From: UBA1189 sp045594245
GTDB taxonomy: Bacteria; Bacteroidota; Bacteroidia; Bacteroidales; Bacteroidaceae
Direction: 5' to 3'
NCBI GenBank assembly: GCA_045594245.1
Contig: JAZNYG010000015.1
Coordinates: 1 to 64,000 of the forward strand
DNA: 64,000 bases
A program made the position numbers and the translations under genes. Below, piece by piece: positions 42,216-51,129 of the stretch. Every line of letters begins with the position of its first letter. Within the stretch, counting starts at the first letter, position 1. The notes below the pieces were generated by a model. The model worked only from the letters and a program-made list of their open reading frames with translations, did no database searches and had not been told where the DNA came from.

Positions 42216-44402
42216 ATGCAGAACCCTAAAGATAAGAAAATCGTTTCACGCTACTTCACCATCATCATATTGATGGCGGTGGTGGGCATTATTATATTGC
42301 TCAAGGCTATGTCGGTGATGATTTTCGAGCGTAACTACTGGAAGGAGGTGACCGAGCGTAGTGTGGTCGACAGTGTGGCCATAGCTCCCAAGCGCGGCAA
42401 CATACTCAGCGACGATGGACAGCTGATGGCCAGTAGTGTGCCGCAGTATACGCTCTTCATGGACTTCAGGGTGTCGGACAGCGATGAGAGTCGCCGCATC
42501 AAGGCGCAGCATCGTCGCGACTCTCTTCTCGAAGCGCATGAGACAGAGATCTGTGAGGGATTGCACCGTATACTCCCCGACAAGAGCGTGGAGGAATTCC
42601 GCCAGACCTTCCGCAAGGGACGTGCGCAGAGGAGCCGTTATTGGAAACTCTATCCTCGCCGTGTGTCGTATGCCCAATACAAGGAGATAAAGAAACTGCC
42701 GGTGCTGTGCGAGAGCTCCAACAGCGGAGGCTTCTTCACCGAGAGCAATATTGAGCGCAAGAAGATTTTCGGTTCGCTGGCTCGCCGTACCCTGGGCGAT
42801 GTATACGCCAAGGTGGATTCGGCCAAGAACGGTATCGAGCTGGCTTACGATGACTATCTGCGTGGCAAACCCGGATGGGGACACAAGAAGAGAGCCGGTA
42901 AGCAGGATGTCACCATTGTGGACAAGCCTGCTGTCGATGGCTACGATGTGAAGACTACCCTTAACGTGGAGATTCAGGATATTGCCGAAAAGGCATTGCT
43001 CGATGTGCTGCATAAGCAGAACGAGCAGTATAAGGGCGATGCGCGAACAGGCGTGGTAATCGTGATGGAGGTGGCTACGGGCGATATCAAGGCGATGGTC
43101 AATATGAACCGCTTGGAGAGTGGTGCCTACTATGAGACCAAGAACAATGCCCTTACCGATATCTTGGAGCCAGGCTCAACCTTCAAGACAGCTTCGCTGC
43201 TGGTGGCACTTGATGACAAGAAAATCAGCATCAATGACTCGGTAGATGCCAATCGCGGATTGTATAAGTTTGGTTCGGCTACGATGCGCGACCACAACTG
43301 GAACAAGGCAAGTGCCTATGGTGTGCTCAGTGTGCCGCAGGTGCTGATGTACTCCTCCAACGTAGGTACAGCCCGCCTTATCGATGAGAATTATAGTAAG
43401 GAGCCTGAGAAGTTTGTCGAGGGATTGCACCGTATGGGATTGGCTACCCACTTCCCGCTGCTTCCGGGTACAGGCCGTCCAAAAATACGCAAACCGAATA
43501 AGGATAAAAGCAACTGGTCGCGTACTGCATTGCCTTGGATGTCTATTGGTTACGAGACACAGATTGCTCCTATCAATATCGTCTCCTTCTACAACGCCAT
43601 TGCCAATAACGGTAAGTTCATGAAGCCACGTCTCGTGACTGCCATCCTTGAAGATGGTAGAGCAGTGGAGGAGTTTGAGCCCGAGGTGGTCATCGATAAG
43701 ATTGCCTCACAGCAAGCCCTTGATGACATCACCAAGATGCTTACTATGGTGGTCAACGAGCCTACTGGACTTGGCCGTCAGGCTAAATCAGAAAATTTCC
43801 TCGTGGCGGGTAAGACCGGTACGGCACAGATTGCCTCTGGTGGTCAGCTCAAGGGTGGAGGCCATCAGCTCAGTTTCTGCGGATTCTTCCCTGCCGATGC
43901 TCCCAAGTACACCTGTATCGTATCTATCCAGACGCGTGGCGGCTTGATCTCGGGTGGCGGCGTGGCCGGTGTGGTATTTGGCGAGATAGCCAAGCGGGTG
44001 ATGGCACGCGACGACAAGCGTGAGATAGGCGAATTGGTGGACTCAACGGCCATCTTCATCCCCAAGGTATCCAAGGGTAATATTGCTGATGCCCGCTACG
44101 TGCTTGACGAACTCGACATCCGCCACGAGTGGGATGCCGATGTGCCCTACCGGGAAGGCAAGCCCGTATGGGGTAATGCCGAGAGCCGTGCTTCCGACGT
44201 GTTGCTCAGCGACATACCGTTTAATCCGTCAGAAGGCAAGGTCCCCAATGTAAAGGGGCTCGGAGCCAAAGACGCCCTGTATCTGCTTGAGGCATGTGGA
44301 CTCAAGGTGAATATCTCGGGAAAGGGCAAGGTGTATTCGCAGAGCATACCTCATGGCAATGCGGTCCGGAAAGGACAGACAATATATTTGAAGTTGAAGT
44401 AA
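42216..44402 (+). CDS. ftsI: Septal penicillin-binding protein (transpeptidase) with PASTA domain
   Basis: Protein of 728 residues. One N-terminal membrane helix (YFTIIILMAVVGIIILLKAM), a dimerisation domain with RGNILSDDGQLMASS, and a transpeptidase domain with active Ser321 in STFK, SSN (MYSSNVGTAR) and KTGTAQ. The last 65 residues form a PASTA domain (KVPNVKGLGAKDALYLLEAC). It crosslinks peptidoglycan at the septum. This length and the single PASTA are normal for Bacteroidota FtsI. It is followed by murE after 12 bases. Confidence 0.96.
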   Translation: MQNPKDKKIVSRYFTIIILMAVVGIIILLKAMSVMIFERNYWKEVTERSVVDSVAIAPKRGNILSDDGQLMASSVPQYTLFMDFRVSDSDESRRIKAQHRRDSLLEAHETEICEGLHRILPDKSVEEFRQTFRKGRAQRSRYWKLYPRRVSYAQYKEIKKLPVLCESSNSGGFFTESNIERKKIFGSLARRTLGDVYAKVDSAKNGIELAYDDYLRGKPGWGHKKRAGKQDVTIVDKPAVDGYDVKTTLNVEIQDIAEKALLDVLHKQNEQYKGDARTGVVIVMEVATGDIKAMVNMNRLESGAYYETKNNALTDILEPGSTFKTASLLVALDDKKISINDSVDANRGLYKFGSATMRDHNWNKASAYGVLSVPQVLMYSSNVGTARLIDENYSKEPEKFVEGLHRMGLATHFPLLPGTGRPKIRKPNKDKSNWSRTALPWMSIGYETQIAPINIVSFYNAIANNGKFMKPRLVTAILEDGRAVEEFEPEVVIDKIASQQALDDITKMLTMVVNEPTGLGRQAKSENFLVAGKTGTAQIASGGQLKGGGHQLSFCGFFPADAPKYTCIVSIQTRGGLISGGGVAGVVFGEIAKRVMARDDKREIGELVDSTAIFIPKVSKGNIADARYVLDELDIRHEWDADVPYREGKPVWGNAESRASDVLLSDIPFNPSEGKVPNVKGLGAKDALYLLEACGLKVNISGKGKVYSQSIPHGNAVRKGQTIYLKLK

Positions 44403-44414
44403 AAAGGAAATAAT

Positions 44415-45866
44415 ATGTTACTCTCAGACATCATCAAAGGATTACGTGTAGAAGAGGTCATTGGCAATGTGCAGTGCGACATTGCCGATGTGCATATCGA
44501 TTCGCGCCGTATAGCGCCTGGTCATCTTTTTGTGGCTATGCGTGGTACACAGGTCGACGGACATAAATATATACAAGGTGCCATTGACAAGGGTGCTGTA
44601 GCCATCGTGTGTGAACAGTTGCCCGAGTCGTTGACCGAAGGCATCACCTACATCCGTGTCGCCGATAGCGAAGAAGTCGTAGGTCCTATCGCTACGGCCT
44701 TCCATGATCATCCTACAGAGAAGGTGCGGCTGATAGGTGTCACGGGCACCAATGGCAAGACCACCATTGCGACACTCCTATATAATATGTTTCGCGCGAT
44801 GGGCTATAAGGTCGGACTCATCTCTACCGTATGCAACTATATTGATGATGAGGCCATCCCCACCGAGCATACCACGCCCGATGCCATCACCCTCAACGCT
44901 CTGTTGGGACGTATGGCTGATGAGGGCTGCAAGTATGTGTTCATGGAGGTGAGCTCACACTCTGTGGCACAGCGCCGCATCGGTGGGCTTAAGTTCGCTG
45001 GTGGTATCTTCACCAACCTCACGCGCGACCACATGGACTATCACAAGACCGTGGACAATTACTTGCGTGCCAAGAAGGCCTTCTTCGATGCCCTGCCTAA
45101 GGATGCTTTTGTGGTGACCAACCTCGACGACAAGAACGGATTGGTGATGACGCAGAACACGCGTGCCAAGGTGTATACCTACTCGCTCCGTAGCTTGGCC
45201 GACTTCAAGGGCCGTATCCTTGAGCACTACTTTGACGGCATGATGCTCGACATCAACGGCGTGGAGGTGTTCGTGCAGTTCATCGGTAAGTTCAATGCCA
45301 GCAACCTTCTTGCCGTATATGGCACCGCCTGCCTCTTGGGCAAGCGCCCCGAGGAGGTGCTCACCGTGCTCAGCACGTTGCGCCCCGTGAGCGGACGCTT
45401 CGACGCAGTACACTCACCGCAGGGCTTCACCGCCATTGTCGACTATGCCCACACTCCCGATGCCATAGCCAATGTGCTGAGTGCCATTCACGAGGTGCAG
45501 GGTGGCAAGGGCAAGGTTATCACCGTGGTAGGTGCCGGTGGCAACCGCGACAAGGGCAAGCGCCCCATCATGGCACAGGAGGCCGTGAAGGGCAGCGACA
45601 AGATCATCATCACCAGCGATAACCCCCGTTTCGAGGAGCCGCAAGACATCATCAATGACATGCTTGCCGGGCTCACCCCTGCGCAGAAGTCCTGCGTTAT
45701 CTCCATCGTTGACCGTCGTGAGGCCATACGCACGGCCTGCATGCTTGCCGAGAAGGGCGATGTCATCCTTGTTGCCGGCAAGGGTCACGAGAACTATCAG
45801 GACATAAAGGGTGTGAAGCACCACTTCGACGACAAGGAGATATTGAATGAAGTGTTTGGAAACTAA
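44415..45866 (+). CDS. murE: UDP-MurNAc-tripeptide synthetase (adds meso-diaminopimelate)
   Basis: Protein of 483 residues. ATP-binding GTNGKT at 111-116, the carbamylated-Lys region, and the substrate-specifying motif DNPR in ITSDNPRFEEP, which marks meso-diaminopimelate rather than lysine ligases. It adds the third residue of the peptidoglycan stem in the cytoplasm. Normal length and position. Confidence 0.96.
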   Translation: MLLSDIIKGLRVEEVIGNVQCDIADVHIDSRRIAPGHLFVAMRGTQVDGHKYIQGAIDKGAVAIVCEQLPESLTEGITYIRVADSEEVVGPIATAFHDHPTEKVRLIGVTGTNGKTTIATLLYNMFRAMGYKVGLISTVCNYIDDEAIPTEHTTPDAITLNALLGRMADEGCKYVFMEVSSHSVAQRRIGGLKFAGGIFTNLTRDHMDYHKTVDNYLRAKKAFFDALPKDAFVVTNLDDKNGLVMTQNTRAKVYTYSLRSLADFKGRILEHYFDGMMLDINGVEVFVQFIGKFNASNLLAVYGTACLLGKRPEEVLTVLSTLRPVSGRFDAVHSPQGFTAIVDYAHTPDAIANVLSAIHEVQGGKGKVITVVGAGGNRDKGKRPIMAQEAVKGSDKIIITSDNPRFEEPQDIINDMLAGLTPAQKSCVISIVDRREAIRTACMLAEKGDVILVAGKGHENYQDIKGVKHHFDDKEILNEVFGN

Positions 45867-45883
45867 AATAAAGATTCTCAGCT

Positions 45884-47164
45884 ATGTTATACTACCTCTT
45901 TAACTACCTGAACGAGCTGAACGTACCTGGTGCGGGTATGTTTACCTATATCTCGTTCCGTTCACTGCTGGCCATCATCATTGCTCTGCTGGTGTCTACT
46001 ATCTATGGTAAGCACTTTATCAATATGCTCAAGCGCCAGCAGATTACCGAGACGCAGCGCGATGCGAGCATCGACCCCTTCGGTGTGCAGAAGATAGGCA
46101 CTCCCACGATGGGTGGTGTCATCATCCTGGCAGCGATTCTTATCCCGTGCTTGCTGCTCGGCCGTCTCGACAATGTGTATATGATTCTCATGCTTGTCAC
46201 CACGGTGTGGCTGGGCGCCTTGGGCTTTGCCGACGACTATATCAAGGTGTTCAAGCGCGATAAGGAGGGCCTGCACGGCAAGTTCAAGATCATCGGTCAG
46301 GTAGGTCTCGGCATCATCGTTGGCCTCACGCTCTACCTGAGCGATGATGCGGTTATTCGCGAAAATATCGAGGTGCAGCGTGGAGCCAATGCGGCTACCG
46401 AGATTGTTCACAAGAGTGAAGCTACAAAGTCTACCAAGACCACCATCCCCTTCTTCAAGAACAACAACCTCGACTATGCCAATGCCTTCAACTGGTTGGG
46501 CGAGTACAAGCAGGTGGGCGGCTGGCTCTTGTTTGTCTTCATGACCATCCTCGTGGTGACAGCAGTGTCCAACAGTGCCAACCTCAACGACGGCATGGAC
46601 GGCATGGCAGCGGGTAACTCGGCCATCATTGGTGTGGTGCTGGGCATACTGGCCTACGTGTCCAGTCACATCTCCATGGCAGGCTATCTGAATATCATGT
46701 ATATCCCTGGTTCCGAGGAGCTGGTAGTATATCTGTGTGCATTCGTAGGTGCACTCATTGGCTTCCTTTGGTACAATGCTTTCCCTGCTCAGGTGTTCAT
46801 GGGCGATACCGGCAGCCTCACCATCGGTGGCATCATTGCTGTGAGTGCCATCATCATCCGCAAGGAGCTGCTCATCCCCATCCTTTGTGGTGTGTTCTTC
46901 GTGGAGAGCCTCTCGGTTATCATCCAACGTTTCTATTATAAGGCAGGCAAGAAGAAAGGGGTCAAGCAACGCTTCTTCAAGCGTACCCCCATCCATGACC
47001 ATTTCCGCACCTCAGTGGCACAGGTGCAGAAGATGGATCCGGGCTGTAGCATCAAGGTGACCCACCCCGACACCCTTTTCCACGAAGCGAAGATCACCGT
47101 GCGCTTCTGGATCGTGACTATCATACTGGCTGCGGTGACCATTATTACATTGAAGATAAGATAA
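45884..47164 (+). CDS. mraY: Phospho-N-acetylmuramoyl-pentapeptide-transferase
   Basis: Protein of 426 residues with about ten membrane helices. It makes lipid I from UDP-MurNAc-pentapeptide and undecaprenyl phosphate. Marks: GTPTMGGVIIL, GFADDYIKV, NLNDGMDGMAAG and FMGDTGSLTIGG. The 50-residue insert after the fourth or so helix (ENIEVQRGANAATEIVHK onward) is typical of Bacteroidota MraY. It ends 2 bases before murD. Confidence 0.97.
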   Translation: MLYYLFNYLNELNVPGAGMFTYISFRSLLAIIIALLVSTIYGKHFINMLKRQQITETQRDASIDPFGVQKIGTPTMGGVIILAAILIPCLLLGRLDNVYMILMLVTTVWLGALGFADDYIKVFKRDKEGLHGKFKIIGQVGLGIIVGLTLYLSDDAVIRENIEVQRGANAATEIVHKSEATKSTKTTIPFFKNNNLDYANAFNWLGEYKQVGGWLLFVFMTILVVTAVSNSANLNDGMDGMAAGNSAIIGVVLGILAYVSSHISMAGYLNIMYIPGSEELVVYLCAFVGALIGFLWYNAFPAQVFMGDTGSLTIGGIIAVSAIIIRKELLIPILCGVFFVESLSVIIQRFYYKAGKKKGVKQRFFKRTPIHDHFRTSVAQVQKMDPGCSIKVTHPDTLFHEAKITVRFWIVTIILAAVTIITLKIR

Positions 47165-47166
47165 CA

Positions 47167-48498
47167 ATGAAGCGAATCGTAATATTAGGCGGTGGAGAGA
47201 GTGGCGTAGGTGCCGCTGTCCTGGCACAGAAGATGGGTTTCGATGTATTCCTCTCCGATATGTCGAAGATCAAGGAGCATTACAAGCAGATGCTCGACGA
47301 GTATCATATCGCATGGGAGGACGGGCAGCATACCGAGGCGCTCATCCTGAATGCCGACGAGGTGATCAAGAGCCCCGGCATACCGGGCGACGCACCCATG
47401 ATGCTCAAGATACAGGAGCGGGGCATACCGGTCATCTCGGAGATTGAGTTTGCCGGACGCTACACCGATGCCAAGATGGTGTGTATCACGGGTAGTAACG
47501 GTAAGACAACCACTACATCGCTCATCTACCATATATTCAAGAGCGCAGGCTACAATGTGGGGCTTGCGGGAAATATCGGGCAGAGCCTGGCTTATCAGGT
47601 GGCTACATGTGACTATGACTGGTATATCATCGAGCTGAGCAGCTTCCAACTCGACAATATGTATGAGTTCCGTGCCAACATCGCCATCCTGCTCAACATC
47701 ACCCCCGACCATCTCGACCGCTACAACCACAATATGCAGGAGTATGTGGATGCCAAGTTCCGCATCGTGCAGAACCAGACCGATGATGATGCCTTCATCT
47801 TCTGGAACGACGACCCCATCATCCAGCGCGAGCTCTCCAAGCATGGCATACATGCCAGACTGTACCCCTTTGCTGAGGACAAGCGCGAGGGTGTCACGGC
47901 CTACACCGATGCCGACGAGCTGTACTTCACCGCTCCCTATGCCTTCAATATGGAGCAGGAGGAGCTGGCCCTCACCGGCAAGCACAACCTGTACAACTCG
48001 ATGGCAGCGGGTATCTCGGCGGGTATCTCGGGTATCCGCAAGGAGGTGATACGCGAGGCACTGGCGACCTTCAAGGGTGTGGAGCATCGCTTGGAATATG
48101 TGACGCGGGTGCGTGGGGTGGACTATATCAACGACTCCAAGGCCACAAATGTGAACAGTTGCTGGTATGCCCTGCAGAGCATGACGCAGAAGACCATCCT
48201 TATCCTTGGCGGCAAGGACAAGGGCAACGACTATAGTGAGATTGCCGACGTCGTGCGTGAGAAGTGTGTGGGACTCATCTATATGGGTTTGCACAATGAG
48301 AAGCTGCACGAGTTCTTCGACCCCTTCGGTTTGCCTGTGGCCGATGTGCAGAGCATGAAGGATGCCGTCGATGCGGCCTATCGTATGGCGCAGAAGGGCG
48401 AAGTCGTGCTGCTCAGCCCCTGTTGCGCCAGCTTCGACCTCTTCAAGAGCTACGAAGACCGCGGTGAACAGTTTAAGGAGTGGGTGAGAAAATTGTAG
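47167..48498 (+). CDS. murD: UDP-N-acetylmuramoylalanine-D-glutamate ligase
   Basis: Protein of 443 residues. N-terminal Rossmann motif GGGESGVGAA, ATP-binding ITGSNGKTTTTSL, NITPDHLDRY, and YINDSKATNVNSC. It adds D-glutamate, the product of MurI (encoded at 34.3 kb), to UDP-MurNAc-L-Ala. Separated from ftsW by a palindromic spacer. Confidence 0.97.
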   Translation: MKRIVILGGGESGVGAAVLAQKMGFDVFLSDMSKIKEHYKQMLDEYHIAWEDGQHTEALILNADEVIKSPGIPGDAPMMLKIQERGIPVISEIEFAGRYTDAKMVCITGSNGKTTTTSLIYHIFKSAGYNVGLAGNIGQSLAYQVATCDYDWYIIELSSFQLDNMYEFRANIAILLNITPDHLDRYNHNMQEYVDAKFRIVQNQTDDDAFIFWNDDPIIQRELSKHGIHARLYPFAEDKREGVTAYTDADELYFTAPYAFNMEQEELALTGKHNLYNSMAAGISAGISGIRKEVIREALATFKGVEHRLEYVTRVRGVDYINDSKATNVNSCWYALQSMTQKTILILGGKDKGNDYSEIADVVREKCVGLIYMGLHNEKLHEFFDPFGLPVADVQSMKDAVDAAYRMAQKGEVVLLSPCCASFDLFKSYEDRGEQFKEWVRKL

Positions 48499-48505
48499 TT
48501 ATTTA

Positions 48506-48613
48506 GGAGTTCAGGAGTCAGGAGTTCAGACAATACCGCAGTTACGCGAGAGCCAAGTGTTTCGCTATTGTCTGCACTCCTAAGCGAAGCGTCACTCCTG
48601 ACTCCTGAACTCC
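48506..48613. repeat. Intergenic palindrome between murD and ftsW (copy E)
   Basis: A perfect 20-base inverted repeat (GGAGTTCAGGAGTCAGGAGT at 48506-48525, complement at 48594-48613) encloses a second 9-base inverted pair (CAGACAATA at 48527-48535 and TATTGTCTG at 48566-48574). The outer arms consist of the short tandem unit GGAGT with TCA spacers. It interrupts an otherwise tight division operon, ending 35 bases before the ftsW ATG. Confidence 0.9.
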
Positions 48614-48648
48614 ATAAAAAATAAATTTGTAAATTGTAAATCAAATCG

Positions 48649-49884
48649 ATGGATTTCCTGAATAGAGTATTTCGTGGCGACAAGGTCGTATGGGTAGTGT
48701 TTATGCTGCTCCTGCTCATCTCGGTAGTTGAGGTGTTCAGTGCGGCCAGTATGCTTACTTATAAGAGTGGTGGTAACTACTGGTGGCCTATCCGTGAGCA
48801 TAGTACCAACCTGCTGCTGGGATGTGTGGTGGTGTATGCCGCGCACCTCATCCCTTATCGCTTTTATAAAGCCATACCGCTGGTGTTGGTGCCGGTGTCG
48901 GTATGTCTGCTAGTGTATGTATTGTTTAAGGGTTCCGATGTCAATGATGCTGCCCGCTGGATGAGGATTGCAGGCTTTTCCATCCAACCCTCTGAGTTTG
49001 CTAAGGTGGGGGTGATCATGGGTACGGCGCTCATCCTCTCGCGCATGCAGACGGAGGACGGAGCCACACCCAATGCCATGAAGTGGATATTGTGGATGAC
49101 GGGTATCGTGTGCGGACTCATTGCGCCGGAGAATCTCTCAACTGCGGTATTGCTCTTTGGCGTGGTATTCTTGATGATGTATGTGGGTCGCATACCGCTG
49201 CGGCAGCTGGGCAAGCTGGTGTTGGTGCTAGGTGCTGCTGTTGCGCTCTTTCTTTCCGTGTTGCTCTTCGTGCCCAGCAAGACATTGAGCAATATTCCCG
49301 GACTCAATCGTCTGACCACTTGGCAGGCCCGTATACAACGTTTTGGTGATTCTGAGGCGGTGCCTGCCGCGCAGTTCAAGATTACCGATGAGAACTTCCA
49401 GGAGACTCATGCCACGATAGCCATTGCATCGAGCAATATCATAGGTCGTGGACCGGGCAACTCCGTGGAGCGTGACTATCTGCCTCAGGCGTATTCCGAC
49501 TTCATCTTTGCTATCATCATCGAGGAGCTGGGACTTGTGGGTGGTGCCTTTGTGGTACTTCTCTATATCATCTTGCTCATACGAGCGGCCAAGATAGCGC
49601 AGAAGTGCCGGAGCTACTTCCCTGCCTTCCTGGTGATGGGCTGTGCGCTGATGCTGGTAGCGCAGGCCACCATCAATATGATGGTAGCCGTAGGCCTCTT
49701 CCCCGTGACAGGACAGCCTCTGCCCCTGATAAGTCGTGGTGGTACCTCTACCATTATCAACTGCGGCTACATTGGAATGATACTCAGCGTGAGCTACTAT
49801 ACGGAGAAGATGAACCGGAATGCGCAGACTGCTGAGGCCGTGCATACCGAAGAGGATATACCAAAGATATTAAGAGAAGAATGA
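48649..49884 (+). CDS. ftsW: Septal peptidoglycan glycosyltransferase FtsW
   Basis: Protein of 411 residues of the SEDS family with about ten membrane helices. Marks: ARWMRIAGFSIQPSEFAKV, the substrate-facing IGRGPGNSVERDYLPQAYSDF, and PLISRGGTSTI near the C-terminus. It polymerises lipid II at the septum with FtsI. Its stop overlaps the murG start by 4 bases (ATGA). Confidence 0.96.
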   Translation: MDFLNRVFRGDKVVWVVFMLLLLISVVEVFSAASMLTYKSGGNYWWPIREHSTNLLLGCVVVYAAHLIPYRFYKAIPLVLVPVSVCLLVYVLFKGSDVNDAARWMRIAGFSIQPSEFAKVGVIMGTALILSRMQTEDGATPNAMKWILWMTGIVCGLIAPENLSTAVLLFGVVFLMMYVGRIPLRQLGKLVLVLGAAVALFLSVLLFVPSKTLSNIPGLNRLTTWQARIQRFGDSEAVPAAQFKITDENFQETHATIAIASSNIIGRGPGNSVERDYLPQAYSDFIFAIIIEELGLVGGAFVVLLYIILLIRAAKIAQKCRSYFPAFLVMGCALMLVAQATINMMVAVGLFPVTGQPLPLISRGGTSTIINCGYIGMILSVSYYTEKMNRNAQTAEAVHTEEDIPKILREE

Positions 49885-51017
49885 ATATGAACAATATCCG
49901 ACTTATTGTCAGTGGTGGCGGTACAGGCGGGCATATCTTTCCCGCCTTGTCGATTGCCAATGCCGTGAAGGCTAAGTGTCCCGATTCCGAGATACTCTTC
50001 GTGGGTGCCGAGAATCGTATGGAGATGCAGCGCGTGCCTGCTGCGGGGTACCGTATTATCGGTTTGCCGGTGAGCGGCTTCGACCGCAAGCACCTGCTCA
50101 AGAATATTGCTGTGCTGTGGCGCCTGATGAAGAGTCGCCGCAAGGCACGCCGTATCATCCGTGACTTCCGTCCTCATGTGGCTGTGGGCGTGGGTGGTTA
50201 TGCCAGTGGTCCTACCTTGAAGGAGGCCGGTGCGATGGGCATCCCCACGCTGCTGCAGGAGCAAAACTCCTATGCCGGCGTCACCAACAAGCTGTTGGCC
50301 AAGCAGGCCGACTGCATCTGCGTGGCCTACGAGGGCATGGAGCGTTTCTTCCCGAAGGACAAGATCAAGCTTACGGGTAATCCCGTGCGGCAGAACCTCT
50401 TGGAGGCCTCCATCACGCACGATGAGGCTGTGCGCACCTTCGGCCTCGACCCCGCGAAGAAGACCATCCTCATCGTTGGTGGCAGTCTCGGTGCCCGTAC
50501 GCTGAATGAGAGTATGCTGCAGGCGTGGGACACCCTTGGGAAGTCCGACGTACAGTTTATCTGGCAGACGGGCAAGTACTACCACGAGCAGATTACCGCT
50601 CAGCTGCGTGGTCGCGAGTTGCCGAATGTGCATGTGTGCGACTTCATCAGCAGCATGGATGCTGCTTACGCTGCTGCCGACCTGGTCATCTCCCGTGCCG
50701 GGGCAGGCTCCATCTCTGAGTTCTGCCTGCTGGGCAAGGCGGTGATACTGGTGCCCTCGCCCAATGTCGCCGAGGACCATCAGACCAAGAACGCCCTTGC
50801 CCTGGTGGATAAGGCAGCGGCTCTCTACGTCAAGGATGCCGATGCCACAGCCAAGCTGGTAGCTCTCGCTCTCGCCACGGTAGAGGACGAAGGCAAGTTG
50901 GCACAGCTGCGCACAAACATACTCACCTTAGCTTTCCATCATTCAGCCGAGGTCATTGCCGACGAGGTGATAGCATTGGCAATGAAATATAGGAAGATGC
51001 GTGACATAATAGGATAA
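49881..51017 (+). CDS. murG: Undecaprenyl-PP-MurNAc-pentapeptide GlcNAc transferase
   Basis: Protein of 378 residues. It converts lipid I to lipid II at the inner membrane face. Marks: the glycine loop SGGGTGGHIFPA, then GGYASGPTLKEA, and donor-binding ISRAGAGSISEFCLLGKAVILVP. A second in-frame ATG at 49887 (MNNIR) is an alternative start. It is the last gene of the cluster here: the usual followers murC, ftsQ, ftsA and ftsZ are absent, and a promoter for an unrelated peptidase follows. Confidence 0.96.
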   Translation: MNMNNIRLIVSGGGTGGHIFPALSIANAVKAKCPDSEILFVGAENRMEMQRVPAAGYRIIGLPVSGFDRKHLLKNIAVLWRLMKSRRKARRIIRDFRPHVAVGVGGYASGPTLKEAGAMGIPTLLQEQNSYAGVTNKLLAKQADCICVAYEGMERFFPKDKIKLTGNPVRQNLLEASITHDEAVRTFGLDPAKKTILIVGGSLGARTLNESMLQAWDTLGKSDVQFIWQTGKYYHEQITAQLRGRELPNVHVCDFISSMDAAYAAADLVISRAGAGSISEFCLLGKAVILVPSPNVAEDHQTKNALALVDKAAALYVKDADATAKLVALALATVEDEGKLAQLRTNILTLAFHHSAEVIADEVIALAMKYRKMRDIIG

Positions 51018-51069
51018 TGCTATCAATGTTTGGGATATTTTATGAGAATCTCATACTTTCGTTAGGTAA

Positions 51070-51101
51070 TTTGGTATAGTCAGTAGAAATAATTACTTTT
51101 G
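51070..51101 (+). promoter_or_regulatory. Promoter of the S9 peptidase gene
   Basis: -33 TTTG at 51070-51073 and -7 TACTTTTG at 51094-51101, 20 bases apart, about 28 bases before the ATG. Confidence 0.75.
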
Positions 51102-51129
51102 TATCAATAAATATGTTGACATAGTTAAA

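Noticed and set aside
45962..48309. Long minus-strand open frames (346 and 374 codons) opposite mraY and murD
   Set aside because: They mirror the codon bias of strongly supported genes, have His/Leu/Val-rich shadow composition, no family motifs and no promoters.
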